Origin: Halanaerobiales bacterium
Lineage (GTDB): Bacteria; Bacillota; Halanaerobiia; Halanaerobiales; DTU029
Length of the DNA stretch: 49,734 nucleotides
Assembly: GCA_022360715.1 (NCBI GenBank)
Contig: JAKSCG010000152.1
Location: 1 to 49,734, forward strand
Direction of reading: 5' to 3'
Shown here: positions 16,087 to 25,610 of the stretch, piece by piece
Numbering within the stretch: position 1 is the stretch's first letter
Layout of the letters: the number at the start of each line of letters is the position of its first letter
Program-made: the position numbers and the translations under genes
Notes under the pieces: generated by a model
The model's database searches: none
Told to the model about the DNA's origin: nothing
What the model saw: the letters and a program-made list of their open reading frames with translations, nothing else

Positions 16087-19000
16087 AGCTGTTTTTCTTT
16101 GACTAGCTCTCCGGTTAGTTTTTCCCAGACCTGACTATATATCTCAATCTGCGGGGAATATAACTCCCGTAATTGGGCCAACCCGGCTTCAGTTTCCACC
16201 CGGTCAGTCTTATAATCTATAATCACCCAGTCCGGGCCTTCTTTCAACACCAGATCAATCACCCCGGAGATAAATACCGCCTTACCGTTCAGCTGACTGT
16301 AACGCTCCCGACTAACCACCTGCTCAACATACCGATACAAAGCCTCTCCCTTTTGCACCTTTAACATAAACGGTACCTCAGTCTGCACCTCGGCAGCCTG
16401 CTTAATCCTCGGCCATAGTTCCGACTCCTGGAAACGAGCTACTAACGCTAACATTTCCTCTTCCCTTTCCGGGGCGAGCCGGTGTTCCTTTAAAATTCGC
16501 CTGATCAAAAGATCCAGCCCGGCCCTGTGAGCGACCAGTTGTTCCAGTACCAGGTGAACAGCTGTCCCCCAGGCCTTCCCCCCACCTTTACTCCGTTTGA
16601 GCCGGAAAAAGGCGGTTTCATCCTTTAAATCAGTTGGAGCAAGACAAGTATAACTGGGGACAGCCAGCTTTTGCACCCAGTTCTGATATTCTTTTCTTTT
16701 CTGGCGGAATTCCGCCGGATTAACTTGCTTAGTTTCCCCCGGACCGGGACCATCTTTTACCCCGTCCGGTAACTTGAGCAGTACTTCTTCAACTGGCTCA
16801 TTCAGCAACTCCCGCCAGGGATTTTTACCCTGATTACCGTAACTACTGATGATCAACAGGTTCCTGGCCCGGGTTGCTGCTACATAAAGGAGCCGCATCT
16901 CTTCCGCCTCCTGATGGCGCTGTTCTTCCGCCCGGCAATGTTCCCAGTTGACCGGTTGGCCTAGTATTTCTTTACTCCAACCCTTTGTTCTGGTAAAACT
17001 GAAATAACCTTCCGTCTGTTTTCCGTTTCTCTTGATGTGACAGGTCGGGCTGCTCCTGACCCGTTTACCGGGGTGAGCCAGGAAGACCACCGGTGCTTCC
17101 AGTCCTTTGGCCTGGTGTAAGTTGAGCAACCGAACCGAGTCCTCTTCCGGGATCAGGCTCAATTCGGTCGCCGGGCCGGTTGTGAGTAGCTGCTCCAACT
17201 CTTTCAACATCCCGACAAAGGTAGTCACCCCGCTAGTCTCGGCCCTTCTCACCCCTTCCAGCAGATAATAAAGCTGACTGCACCTGCTCCGGCCCATTGA
17301 CTGGGTGCTGAGATAAGGAAGCAAGCCCAGTTCCGCGATCAGTCGCTCCAACAGGACTGTCGGTGGTAGGGTCAGTGTCCAGTGGTGGTAATCTACTAGC
17401 TTATTAAATACCTGCTTAAATCTTTCCCCCATCTCCTGCTTTAGTTGGGCCGGTAGCTTAGCAAAAATATTAAAATTCCCTCCCTGCTGTTTAAAGTGAT
17501 ACAGTTGATTATCACTCAGCCCGAAAAAGAGCCCCCGCAATACCGCAACCAACAGCACCGGATTAGCCGGATCAGCTAAAAATGTTAATAATTTATGTAA
17601 TTCCCGGAGCTCACTTGCTTGCTTGAGGGTATTCCCCCCGCTGAGCTTAACCGGTATTCCGTATTCCCGTAGAATACGGGCATAGGTACCGATGGCCTCT
17701 TTATACCGCAGTATAATCATAAAATCACGGTAGATCGGTTTTGTTGTTAACCCGCTGGCCAGTTGCTCCTTCGAACGGCCCAGCCTGATCCCTCCGCTTA
17801 CTGCCGCACTAATCAATCGGGCGATTGCACTTGCATCCTGTTTAACTAACTCCTCTTTTTTGCGGTTTTCCGCCGTAATCTTCAAAACCCGGACTCCCTG
17901 AGTAGTCTCGGTCTGATTCGCGCTGACCGTATTCAAGGGGACATAACTGGCCTGGTAGGGATCACCCCGGGCCGGCAGAATAGCTTGTAGTACCGGATTG
18001 AGGTATTCACCCAGGGCCTGGACTGAGCGGAAGTTGGCCGTTAACTCCAGCACCTCGCCCCCTTTCTCCAGCAGCAATTTCTTGACCAGATTATAGCTGG
18101 CTAAATCAGCCCGACGGAACCGGTAAATCGCCTGTTTGGGGTCTCCAACCACAAAAAGAGAGCCGGCTTGCGGAGTTAAAGCAGTCCAATCGCTCTCTTC
18201 CACTTCCCGTCCGGTCAAATAGAAGAGCAGGGCCGCCTGTAATGGGTCGGTATCCTGGAATTCATCAACTAATAGAGACCGGTACTTATTGCGGAAATAC
18301 TGCCGGACCTCCGGATTATCCCTCAACATCTCCACTGTGCTCAGCAGTAAATCCTGAAAGTTAAGGGAAGACTCCTGCTGGCGCAGTTTACGGTAATAAC
18401 TGACCGCAGGTTTCAGAAAAGTAGCCAACAGGTAATGACAGTACTCCCGCCATTGCCGTAAAACCGGCTCAATAATTTCGTCCTGTAATTGGTCTAGCCG
18501 GTTATCCCGGTATGACACTGCTTGCTCCCGGTCTAACCAGCGCTTTAGGACCACCCTGCTTTTCCCGCTAAACCTGGCCAGGATCCTGACTATATTGGCA
18601 TCCTGCGCCGAGTCCAGATATTTGCTCAAACGCAAAGCGGAAAGAACTTTTAGCTGAAGGGAATCATAGCCCTCAGCCGGTTCATCGGTCGGAATATAAT
18701 TAGCTGCCTCCCGGCAAAATTTCAACAACTGTTCTAAAGCTGAGTCCAGCAACGGCTTATCGGCCTGCTCAGTCATTACCTCGACATCAGGATAGAGACT
18801 GAGGGTGGCAAAATCCTCTTGCAGATCCAACACATTAATCCCGAGCTGATCCAGCCTTTGTAAAAGCTGGGGCTGTTTCTGTTTGACCGCGAGGAGATAG
18901 TTATCCCAGACTTCGGCCTGCCGGATTTCCTGTTGTCGTTCATCTATTTCCCGGAAATCAGGGTCAATCCCGGCTTCAACCGGTCTTTCCCGCAAGAGAC

Positions 19001-19325
19001 GGGCACAGAAGGAATGGACAGTACCAATAAAACACTGGTCCAATTGCTCCAGGGCCAGTTTCAGTAAATCATGCTCTCCGCCCGTCTGCCTTTTTACCAG
19101 CTCACCATGAAACCGCTCCTTTAATTCAGCGGCAGCCTTCCGGGTAAAGGTAATCGCTGTTATCTCACCCACCCGGTATTTCCCGCTTTGGACCAGGGCT
19201 ACCATCCGCTGAACCAGGCCGGTTGTTTTACCGGAGCCGGCTCCGGCCTCGACCAGCAGGTTCCGGTCGAGAAGATTTTTAATCTTATCTCTTGCTATTT
19301 GATCCGGCAGTTCTTTGCTAGACAA
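16071..19325 (-). CDS. addA: ATP-dependent helicase/nuclease subunit A (AddA)
   Basis: This 1084-residue protein combines a UvrD/Rep superfamily 1A helicase with a C-terminal PD-(D/E)XK nuclease. Motifs are Walker A GAGSGKTT (28-35), ITAITFTRKAAAELKERF, Walker B LLVDEFQDTDP, GDPKQAIYRFRRAD, LLNLHQAKGLEAPVVF, RLLYVAATRARN, and nuclease VIIDYKTDRV near the end. AddAB processes double-strand breaks for RecA loading. It is somewhat shorter than the roughly 1200 residues common in Bacilli. Both possible starts are TTG; 19325 is preferred because the GGAGG is ten bases away, but only one base from TTG 19334. It overlaps the end of addB. Confidence 0.95.
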   Translation of the reverse strand: MSSKELPDQIARDKIKNLLDRNLLVEAGAGSGKTTGLVQRMVALVQSGKYRVGEITAITFTRKAAAELKERFHGELVKRQTGGEHDLLKLALEQLDQCFIGTVHSFCARLLRERPVEAGIDPDFREIDERQQEIRQAEVWDNYLLAVKQKQPQLLQRLDQLGINVLDLQEDFATLSLYPDVEVMTEQADKPLLDSALEQLLKFCREAANYIPTDEPAEGYDSLQLKVLSALRLSKYLDSAQDANIVRILARFSGKSRVVLKRWLDREQAVSYRDNRLDQLQDEIIEPVLRQWREYCHYLLATFLKPAVSYYRKLRQQESSLNFQDLLLSTVEMLRDNPEVRQYFRNKYRSLLVDEFQDTDPLQAALLFYLTGREVEESDWTALTPQAGSLFVVGDPKQAIYRFRRADLASYNLVKKLLLEKGGEVLELTANFRSVQALGEYLNPVLQAILPARGDPYQASYVPLNTVSANQTETTQGVRVLKITAENRKKEELVKQDASAIARLISAAVSGGIRLGRSKEQLASGLTTKPIYRDFMIILRYKEAIGTYARILREYGIPVKLSGGNTLKQASELRELHKLLTFLADPANPVLLVAVLRGLFFGLSDNQLYHFKQQGGNFNIFAKLPAQLKQEMGERFKQVFNKLVDYHHWTLTLPPTVLLERLIAELGLLPYLSTQSMGRSRCSQLYYLLEGVRRAETSGVTTFVGMLKELEQLLTTGPATELSLIPEEDSVRLLNLHQAKGLEAPVVFLAHPGKRVRSSPTCHIKRNGKQTEGYFSFTRTKGWSKEILGQPVNWEHCRAEEQRHQEAEEMRLLYVAATRARNLLIISSYGNQGKNPWRELLNEPVEEVLLKLPDGVKDGPGPGETKQVNPAEFRQKRKEYQNWVQKLAVPSYTCLAPTDLKDETAFFRLKRSKGGGKAWGTAVHLVLEQLVAHRAGLDLLIRRILKEHRLAPEREEEMLALVARFQESELWPRIKQAAEVQTEVPFMLKVQKGEALYRYVEQVVSRERYSQLNGKAVFISGVIDLVLKEGPDWVIIDYKTDRVETEAGLAQLRELYSPQIEIYSQVWEKLTGELVKEKQLYFTG

Positions 19326-22311
19326 ATTGCTCAAGCCTCCTTAAAGCCACGATTGCTTGATCATCGGAATTCCGGCACTGTTTCCGGCTAAGCAGTTCTT
19401 GCTCATTCGGCTGGCAGATGACCTGATAAGCACAGTACTTACAGTCAGCACTTTGAGCGGTCATCAGCATTGTCCCGGAAGCAAGCAGATCAAGCAAAAT
19501 CCGGACAATCGCCCGGACATCCTCGCGGCTAGCATTTTTTGTTACGGCAGGCTTCAGGAAATATTGCCCCTCACCGGCCAGGGCCGGAAAAAGATAGCCG
19601 GCCAGTTCGACCGAAACCGGTTGCTCCAGGATCTTCTCCAGGGCCAGGGCATATAAAGCATGTTGCAACTGCCGACCTTGTTTAAAATATTCACTCTGTT
19701 TATAACCGTAAGTACTCCCGGTCTTATAATCAATAATGTCGAAAATCCCCTCGGCCCGCCGGTCGACCCGATCGATCCGACCGCTTAACCAGATTTGCTC
19801 CCCCCCGGCCAGCTCAAGGGCGATACCCCTTTCCAGTCCAAAGGTCAGTTCAAAATAGGCCGGAACAGCCACCCTTCGATGGGCTGCTTCACTGGCCAGA
19901 AAAACCCGGCATGACTGTAATATTTCAGCCCGCTCCCGCTCAAATACTATCTCCGAAGGGGGTGGTACTTCCCTCCGCTGTTCGACCAACAATTCTTCGA
20001 CCAGGGCATAAAGTCGATTAATATGACCGGTCAGACTGGGTCGCTCTTTTCTCGCTGCCAGTTCCCGGTAAAAAAGCTCAAAAATGCGGTGGAGTAAAGC
20101 ACCTCTTGTTAAAGGGTCCAGCCAGCAAGCAGGATTATATTCCAGTTCAAGCGGGGCCTTAATCCCCAGGATAAATTGCAGAAAATATTTATAAGGACAG
20201 GCGGCCAGCATTTCCAGGCGGCTAGCCGAGAACACCTGCTTGTTCCGGCGAGGGTCCAGTACTGTCGGCTCCACTTCGATCTTCCCGTTATATTGATTAA
20301 AGCGCCCCTGCAACCGGTGGGCCAGGGCCAGTTCCCCCCGTGCTGTATCCGGATAGAGCGAAGTTAAGTCGATTGCTCTGTTGCTTTCCTGGTTATGTCC
20401 AAAGTAATAAAGCCAGTATTGATTGTCATCGAGCAAAGCCGCCTCCGCTGCCGGGATAAATCCGGCTGCCGCCGGCAGGGAAATGAGCAGGTCGGCATAG
20501 CCAAGAGTCGGATCCCGCTGCACCAGGCGATAAACCTGCAAAAGCAGTGACGAGGGCTGTAACTCTCGTTCTTCCAGGAGATCATAACAGGAAAAACTGA
20601 AATAAAGGGAACCACGCAGGGCAGCCAGGATTCCGGCAAGCTGACTTACCTCATCCTGGGAACGCTCTGTCTTTAAACTCAACCGCCCCAACTGCTTCCT
20701 CTCCCCTTCCAGTAAGACCGGATCTGCTGTCCCGCGCCCCGGGAACCGATCAGAATCCAGGCCGATGATAAAGGTATTTTCCCGCCGGATATAACTGGCC
20801 TGTTGAAACGAAGAAACATGGAGAAAGCCGGGGCGGGGTAATGAAGCCCCGACCCGGCTTTCTTTAAATAATCCCCGCAACAAGCTCAACAACTGCTCCT
20901 GCCGAATTACCCCTAGATGAACAGCAATAGCCGCCAGTTCTTCGCCAATCAGGCTACAGGCTTCCACCTCAAGCTCTCCCTCTAGTCGGCAGTAGTCATT
21001 AACTATTTTACGCAGACCGCTTACAAAGCTACCGCCTGCTACCATCCCCTGTTGATCTGCTTCCGGTAACAATTTAAAAAGACCGGCTACCAAGTCGCTG
21101 GTCAATTGTAACGGGGTAACTAAGTTAGCCTGCTGTCTCCCTTTTTTTCCCAGTTGATGGTTTAAAACGGTAAGATACCTTTCCCGGCCCCGGCCGATAC
21201 CGCTCTGTCTAAGTACTGTAGCTATCGTTTGGGCCTGATCACCGGCCAGCTTTGTGATACCGGAAGTCAGCAAATTACGCAGCACCGGCTCCCGATAGTC
21301 CGTTTCTACCCATTCCAACAGGGAAAAATACAACTGACCCGGAGCAGTATTGCTAATACTGATCCCATCCCCAAAAGTTATCGGCAGATCATAATAGCGG
21401 GACAGGCCATAAAAAAGCTGCGCATATGGCTGCACTGTTGAATAAAAAACAGCAGTATGGTCAAGCGAAAAGCCTTTGCTCTTGATCTGCTGCAAGACCG
21501 CCCGCACTTCATTACTCTCGCCGTAAGCCTTGCTGAGTACCACTGCCGGTTTGTTTAAATCGGCCGGACAGTTAGCCGGATCAAACAAATAGGCCAAAGA
21601 ACTTGTCTTGGAGCCGATTTGAGCGGAGGCAGGGGCATAAACCTGCCGGGGCTGTTTGAGACCGACAACCGTTAGTGCCGGAAGGATATATTTGAGCGAA
21701 ACAGTGGTCAGCCTATTTAAAAACTCCCTTGACAAGTAGACTACCGGCAAATCAGCCGGGATGATGTATAGACTCTCTCCCTTACTCTCCTGTTCTCCCA
21801 GCAATAAGATCGCTTTATGATATAACTCCGCTTCATCCAGATAATTATTCCGGTGCAAGACTTTTTCATACTCCTTCATCAGTTCAATTATATCTTGACC
21901 TTTTTCCCGACTGATAAAATGCTCCGCGGCGAGGGCAGCGGCATTATAACCGGCCAGGCGCAGTTGGTAAAGGGAGCCGGATAGGGCCGCGATTACCCCG
22001 CCGGTCATTTCCGGTCGGCTAAAATAACTGAGCCGTTTTTCCCCTTGCAATTCTGCAACTATTTGCCACAGGAGCAGTCGGGCCACCTGCTTAGTAATCA
22101 TGGTTGGATTACCCTGCTCCCCACTACTAGAGGCTACCTCTTCGGCCAATCGCTCCACTGTTTCCACCCGCAGGTTTAAACAATTAAGCCCTTCGGCGGT
22201 AGCCAGTTGCAAGAATTTCTGTCCGGCCGCAACCGAAGGCATCACTAATATTTTCCTTTCAGTTAAATGCTGCCGGCTAATTTTTTTGAGCTGAGCAATT
22301 GCCTTTTCCAT
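19318..22311 (-). CDS. addB: ATP-dependent helicase/nuclease subunit B (AddB)
   Basis: This 997-residue AddB/RexB-type partner has an inactivated helicase-like N-terminus and a C-terminal PD-(D/E)XK nuclease containing IDYKTGSTYGY. Four cysteines around the nuclease, Cys705 (ACPYKYF) and Cys957, Cys960 and Cys966 (CKYCAYQVIC), form the 4Fe-4S set known in AddB. The N-terminus lacks a recognisable Walker A GxxGxGKT (it reads VMPSVAAGQKF), so this subunit probably does not hydrolyse ATP. AGGGG precedes the ATG by nine bases. It starts 12 bases after the diguanylate cyclase gene and leads directly into addA. Confidence 0.93.
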   Translation of the reverse strand: MEKAIAQLKKISRQHLTERKILVMPSVAAGQKFLQLATAEGLNCLNLRVETVERLAEEVASSSGEQGNPTMITKQVARLLLWQIVAELQGEKRLSYFSRPEMTGGVIAALSGSLYQLRLAGYNAAALAAEHFISREKGQDIIELMKEYEKVLHRNNYLDEAELYHKAILLLGEQESKGESLYIIPADLPVVYLSREFLNRLTTVSLKYILPALTVVGLKQPRQVYAPASAQIGSKTSSLAYLFDPANCPADLNKPAVVLSKAYGESNEVRAVLQQIKSKGFSLDHTAVFYSTVQPYAQLFYGLSRYYDLPITFGDGISISNTAPGQLYFSLLEWVETDYREPVLRNLLTSGITKLAGDQAQTIATVLRQSGIGRGRERYLTVLNHQLGKKGRQQANLVTPLQLTSDLVAGLFKLLPEADQQGMVAGGSFVSGLRKIVNDYCRLEGELEVEACSLIGEELAAIAVHLGVIRQEQLLSLLRGLFKESRVGASLPRPGFLHVSSFQQASYIRRENTFIIGLDSDRFPGRGTADPVLLEGERKQLGRLSLKTERSQDEVSQLAGILAALRGSLYFSFSCYDLLEERELQPSSLLLQVYRLVQRDPTLGYADLLISLPAAAGFIPAAEAALLDDNQYWLYYFGHNQESNRAIDLTSLYPDTARGELALAHRLQGRFNQYNGKIEVEPTVLDPRRNKQVFSASRLEMLAACPYKYFLQFILGIKAPLELEYNPACWLDPLTRGALLHRIFELFYRELAARKERPSLTGHINRLYALVEELLVEQRREVPPPSEIVFERERAEILQSCRVFLASEAAHRRVAVPAYFELTFGLERGIALELAGGEQIWLSGRIDRVDRRAEGIFDIIDYKTGSTYGYKQSEYFKQGRQLQHALYALALEKILEQPVSVELAGYLFPALAGEGQYFLKPAVTKNASREDVRAIVRILLDLLASGTMLMTAQSADCKYCAYQVICQPNEQELLSRKQCRNSDDQAIVALRRLEQFV

Positions 22312-22323
22312 TACAGTTATCCC

Positions 22324-23394
22324 CTATCCTGTTTTCACGATCTGATCTTTCCCCATATTTTTCCCTTGATATAAAAGGTTATCTGCTTCTTTAATCAGAT
22401 CATCGATTGTCCGATTTTTCGCTCCTTCTTGATCGATCTTGATCATTCCGGCACTAAAGCTAACCATTAAATTCTCACTGTCAAATTTTTGTTTTTTAAA
22501 TTGTTCGCGAATTCTTTCCGTTATCTGCCAAGCAGTCTCAATACCCGTAGCAGTAAAGATAATAATAAACTCTTCCCCGCCGTAACGTCCGGCATAGTCG
22601 AGCTTTCTAATATTATCCTGAATAATCTCCGATAATTTTCTTAAAACATCATCACCACAGAGGTGACCATAGGTATCATTAATTTCTTTAAAATTGTCGA
22701 TATCGAGCAAGACCAGCGACATTTCGATGCCTTCGCGCAAAACCCTGGCCAGTTCGATCTCCAGTTGATTAAAGATAAAACGCCGATTATAGAGTTTAGT
22801 CAGCTCATCTTTAAAGGTTAATTTTTTTAATTCTTCTTCTAATTCTTTCCGTTCGGTTATATCCTTGACATAAGCGATCAGCCTCCTTTGACCGCCTATT
22901 TCGATAAATTTAGTATTGATCTCAGTCGGGAATAATGTCCCGTCTTTTTTCTTGTTGACCCTTTCCACATAGACATCACCCGTTGTCATCTCTTCCGGGA
23001 TAACCTCCGGCAGGGTTGCTGCAAAATCATCCGGGACAATATCCTTAATTGTCTTGGTCAACATCTCTTCTTTGGTATACCCAAACATCTCATGCCCGCT
23101 TCGATTACAATCAATAATCTCCCCTCTTTCTGTCTCCAGATGAATAGCGTCCAGGGACAGATTAAAAAGGGTTTGATAAATCTCCTCACTTTCCTGACAA
23201 TCTTTGATCAGCTTTTTCTGTTGCCGTAATTTAATTGAAACAAACCAATAGACAGTTAATAAATAGCTAACTGCGAGCAGGGCTTTTTTGATACTGCTTT
23301 GGGGGGCAAGATAGAGATAAAAAAAGAAAAAATAAAAACCAAAGATCCAGTATAAGACTGATGGTATGGCCGTCAGTATACATTTCCGGTTCAT
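22324..23394 (-). CDS. Membrane PAS-GGDEF diguanylate cyclase
   Basis: This 356-residue protein has two membrane segments (about 8-30 and 36-54), one PAS sensor domain (about 70-182) and a GGDEF domain. The active site is GGEEF (272-276), and an inhibitory I-site RKLD (263-266) sits the usual five residues before it, so it should make c-di-GMP with product feedback. Other family marks are DELTKLYNRR and LLDIDNFKEINDTYGHLCGDD. ATG 23394 is chosen because AAGGGG lies six bases upstream; an upstream ATG at 23409 has no site. It is the first gene of an apparent operon with addB and addA. Confidence 0.93.
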   Translation of the reverse strand: MNRKCILTAIPSVLYWIFGFYFFFFYLYLAPQSSIKKALLAVSYLLTVYWFVSIKLRQQKKLIKDCQESEEIYQTLFNLSLDAIHLETERGEIIDCNRSGHEMFGYTKEEMLTKTIKDIVPDDFAATLPEVIPEEMTTGDVYVERVNKKKDGTLFPTEINTKFIEIGGQRRLIAYVKDITERKELEEELKKLTFKDELTKLYNRRFIFNQLEIELARVLREGIEMSLVLLDIDNFKEINDTYGHLCGDDVLRKLSEIIQDNIRKLDYAGRYGGEEFIIIFTATGIETAWQITERIREQFKKQKFDSENLMVSFSAGMIKIDQEGAKNRTIDDLIKEADNLLYQGKNMGKDQIVKTG

Positions 23395-23460
23395 TGAAAT
23401 CCCCTTCATTAGTTAGAATACTATCCTGAAACTCCTCTCTTTTAATTATTCAAGATCAGA

Positions 23461-23489
23461 ATAGTAATCTCCTCCCTTGAAATAGACAA
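23461..23489 (-). promoter_or_regulatory. Candidate promoter of the cyclase-addBA operon
   Basis: Minus-strand TTGTCT (23484-23489), 17-base spacer, TACTAT (23461-23466), about 70 bases upstream of the GGDEF-protein start and just after the terminator of the preceding gene. There is no comparable promoter in the 12-base gap before addB. Confidence 0.6.
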
Positions 23490-23509
23490 ATATTTTTGAT
23501 AATAACATT

Positions 23510-23543
23510 TTACAAACAAAAACCGCCTGGAAGCGGCGGTTTT
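23510..23543 (-). terminator. Rho-independent terminator of the LysM-protease gene
   Basis: Arms 23519-23527 and 23535-23543 (AAAACCGCC / GGCGGTTTT) with a seven-base loop, followed on the minus strand by a T-rich tract. It lies just downstream of the protease stop at 23567. Confidence 0.88.
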
Positions 23544-23566
23544 CTTGCTTTAAAGCTATTATTAAT

Positions 23567-25567
23567 TTAGCGGAACACCTGGTAGCCAGGGTTATTGTCG
23601 TAAGAGAGATACCCGACCACCAACTCCGGCGCACTAATATCGTCGGTAATGGTGAGCGGCTGTTTACTTTCTCCATAATAATCACCACTATCGATCAGGT
23701 TGTTTTCATTAACATCACGCCAGGCAATCAGGTAGCCCGGACCGGCTTCAACCCTTTCCAGGAGAAAGCTCCCATCATCATTGACTACTTTAATTTCACT
23801 CTGAACCTGTAATTTGCTACCTTCTCTACTGGCAATAAAGACCACCGGTTTGGTCAGCTTTTTACCAAGTAAAGCCGCATAAGCATCAACCAAGCCATAG
23901 CCGTAAAAAACGTCTTTACCTGTTTGGCCCAGATCAATCGCCGTTGAGGTCAGTAACTCCCGGATATGCTCGACCTGTTCAACCCCACTGGCTACCAACA
24001 GGGCAGCCAGTCCACTAACATGGGGTGTTGCCATCGAGGTCCCAATCATGCCGGTATAGGAAGCCACAGCCTGGCCCTCATTAAAATAACCCCAGGTACT
24101 ATAAATAGCTTCTCCATAATCCCCGCCCGGGGCAACTACATCGACTTCCGGACCGTAATTGGAATAAGCAGCTTTCTTATTTTTGCTCCCGACTGAACCA
24201 ACGGCAATGGTTTCCGGAAAAGCCGCCGGGAAATAAACCGTAGAATTCTCATTTCCGGTAGCGGCAACAATGGTAATACCCTGCCGGTAAGCAGCCCGGA
24301 TGGCTTCTTGCTGGAGATGACTAAAATGTCTGCTCCCCAGGCTCAGGTTAATAATATCCACCCCCTGATCAATCGCATAATAAATCCCCTCGGCAATATC
24401 CCAGCTGGTCCCTCCGCTCTTTTTTAAAGCCCGGACCGGGAGGATGTTTACTAACCAGTTGATCCCGGCAATACCGAGATAATTATTAGTAACAGCACCA
24501 ATAATCCCGGCGACATGAGTCCCGTGACTCCCTCCTTCACTCAGTGGTGTTTCATCAGTTGGGTCATAATCAGTAACATTATATGCCTCGATCGGATAGC
24601 CCTTCCTCCCGCCTACAAAGTCAGCTCCTGATAATAAATTATTTTTCAGGTCGGGATGGTTGGTGATTACACCGGTATCAATAACGGCTACCGTAACCGA
24701 ACGATCGCCCTTCTCCTGATCCCAGGCTGCTTCCAAATTGATTTGCAGGTAATCCCACTGATAGTTTTGATAATACTGATCACTGGGAATCGCCGTGGGA
24801 TAGTAAAGGTAGTTCGGTTCAACCCAGTCCACATTAGCCAGTTGTCGGTAGTTTTCGATCATCTGCTCCAGTTCGGTGTCTCCCGGTACTTGATAGTGAA
24901 CTATCCGACCGGCTCCTGTTTCGAGCTGGCTAAGGGTCACCAGATTGTTGCTCTTGGCCAATTGATCAAGGGTCTGGCTATTGACCGTTGGTTTATATTT
25001 GACAATAATCTCTGCTTCGACAAACCCGCTCGAAGCAGTAGGTCGGCATAAGGATTGGCTGGTTAGATGAGCTCTGGAACCGACCGTCCCCAACGATTGG
25101 CCGTTAAAGGTTTGATTGCTGACCGCAACCCTTCCCCTGACCTGATAATAATTATTATTCCTGCGCTCGAAATGGGTGTCAGGAATAAAGAGTCGCTGGC
25201 CGACCATGATCAAATCGCTTTGCAGATTATTCCTGTCTTTCAAGGCAGCAACCGTGGTGTTGTAGCGAAGTGAAATCTTATACAGGCTATCACCGGCCTT
25301 GACATAATAAACCTGGGCCGGACTATTCCTGGTAGAGACAGGTATTAACAGAAGCTGTCCAATATAAATCACATTGGTGTGCAGTTGATTATAGGACTTA
25401 ATCACCTCAATCGTCGTATTATATTGGCGAGCCAGTTTATAAAGACTATCACCGGCTTTGACATAATATTGAAGATCAGGCTGACCGGCCTGACTGATAC
25501 CGAAACAGCTACTTACAATAACAATCAATGAGATCAGTAATAATCCGGCAATAAATTTTTTCTTCAT
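23567..25567 (-). CDS. LysM-anchored subtilisin-like serine protease
   Basis: This 666-residue secreted protein has a signal peptide with a plausible lipobox (VSSC, Cys21), two LysM domains (about 33-77 and 86-130) that bind peptidoglycan, a propeptide-like region (about 180-257) and a complete S8 subtilase domain with Asp297 (VIDTG), His348 (SHGTHVAG) and Ser511 (GTSMATPH). The C-terminal region carries an EF-hand-like Asp-rich loop (DVNENNLIDSGD, 618-629), probably for calcium. It resembles fervidolysin/thermitase-type proteases with added LysM. It lies 43 bases after the LysM-SleB gene on the same strand, so the two may be co-expressed. The substrate is unknown. Confidence 0.93.
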   Translation of the reverse strand: MKKKFIAGLLLISLIVIVSSCFGISQAGQPDLQYYVKAGDSLYKLARQYNTTIEVIKSYNQLHTNVIYIGQLLLIPVSTRNSPAQVYYVKAGDSLYKISLRYNTTVAALKDRNNLQSDLIMVGQRLFIPDTHFERRNNNYYQVRGRVAVSNQTFNGQSLGTVGSRAHLTSQSLCRPTASSGFVEAEIIVKYKPTVNSQTLDQLAKSNNLVTLSQLETGAGRIVHYQVPGDTELEQMIENYRQLANVDWVEPNYLYYPTAIPSDQYYQNYQWDYLQINLEAAWDQEKGDRSVTVAVIDTGVITNHPDLKNNLLSGADFVGGRKGYPIEAYNVTDYDPTDETPLSEGGSHGTHVAGIIGAVTNNYLGIAGINWLVNILPVRALKKSGGTSWDIAEGIYYAIDQGVDIINLSLGSRHFSHLQQEAIRAAYRQGITIVAATGNENSTVYFPAAFPETIAVGSVGSKNKKAAYSNYGPEVDVVAPGGDYGEAIYSTWGYFNEGQAVASYTGMIGTSMATPHVSGLAALLVASGVEQVEHIRELLTSTAIDLGQTGKDVFYGYGLVDAYAALLGKKLTKPVVFIASREGSKLQVQSEIKVVNDDGSFLLERVEAGPGYLIAWRDVNENNLIDSGDYYGESKQPLTITDDISAPELVVGYLSYDNNPGYQVFR

Positions 25568-25610
25568 CGAATTAATCCTCTCTATCCCAATATTTTAAGC
25601 TATTTAATCG

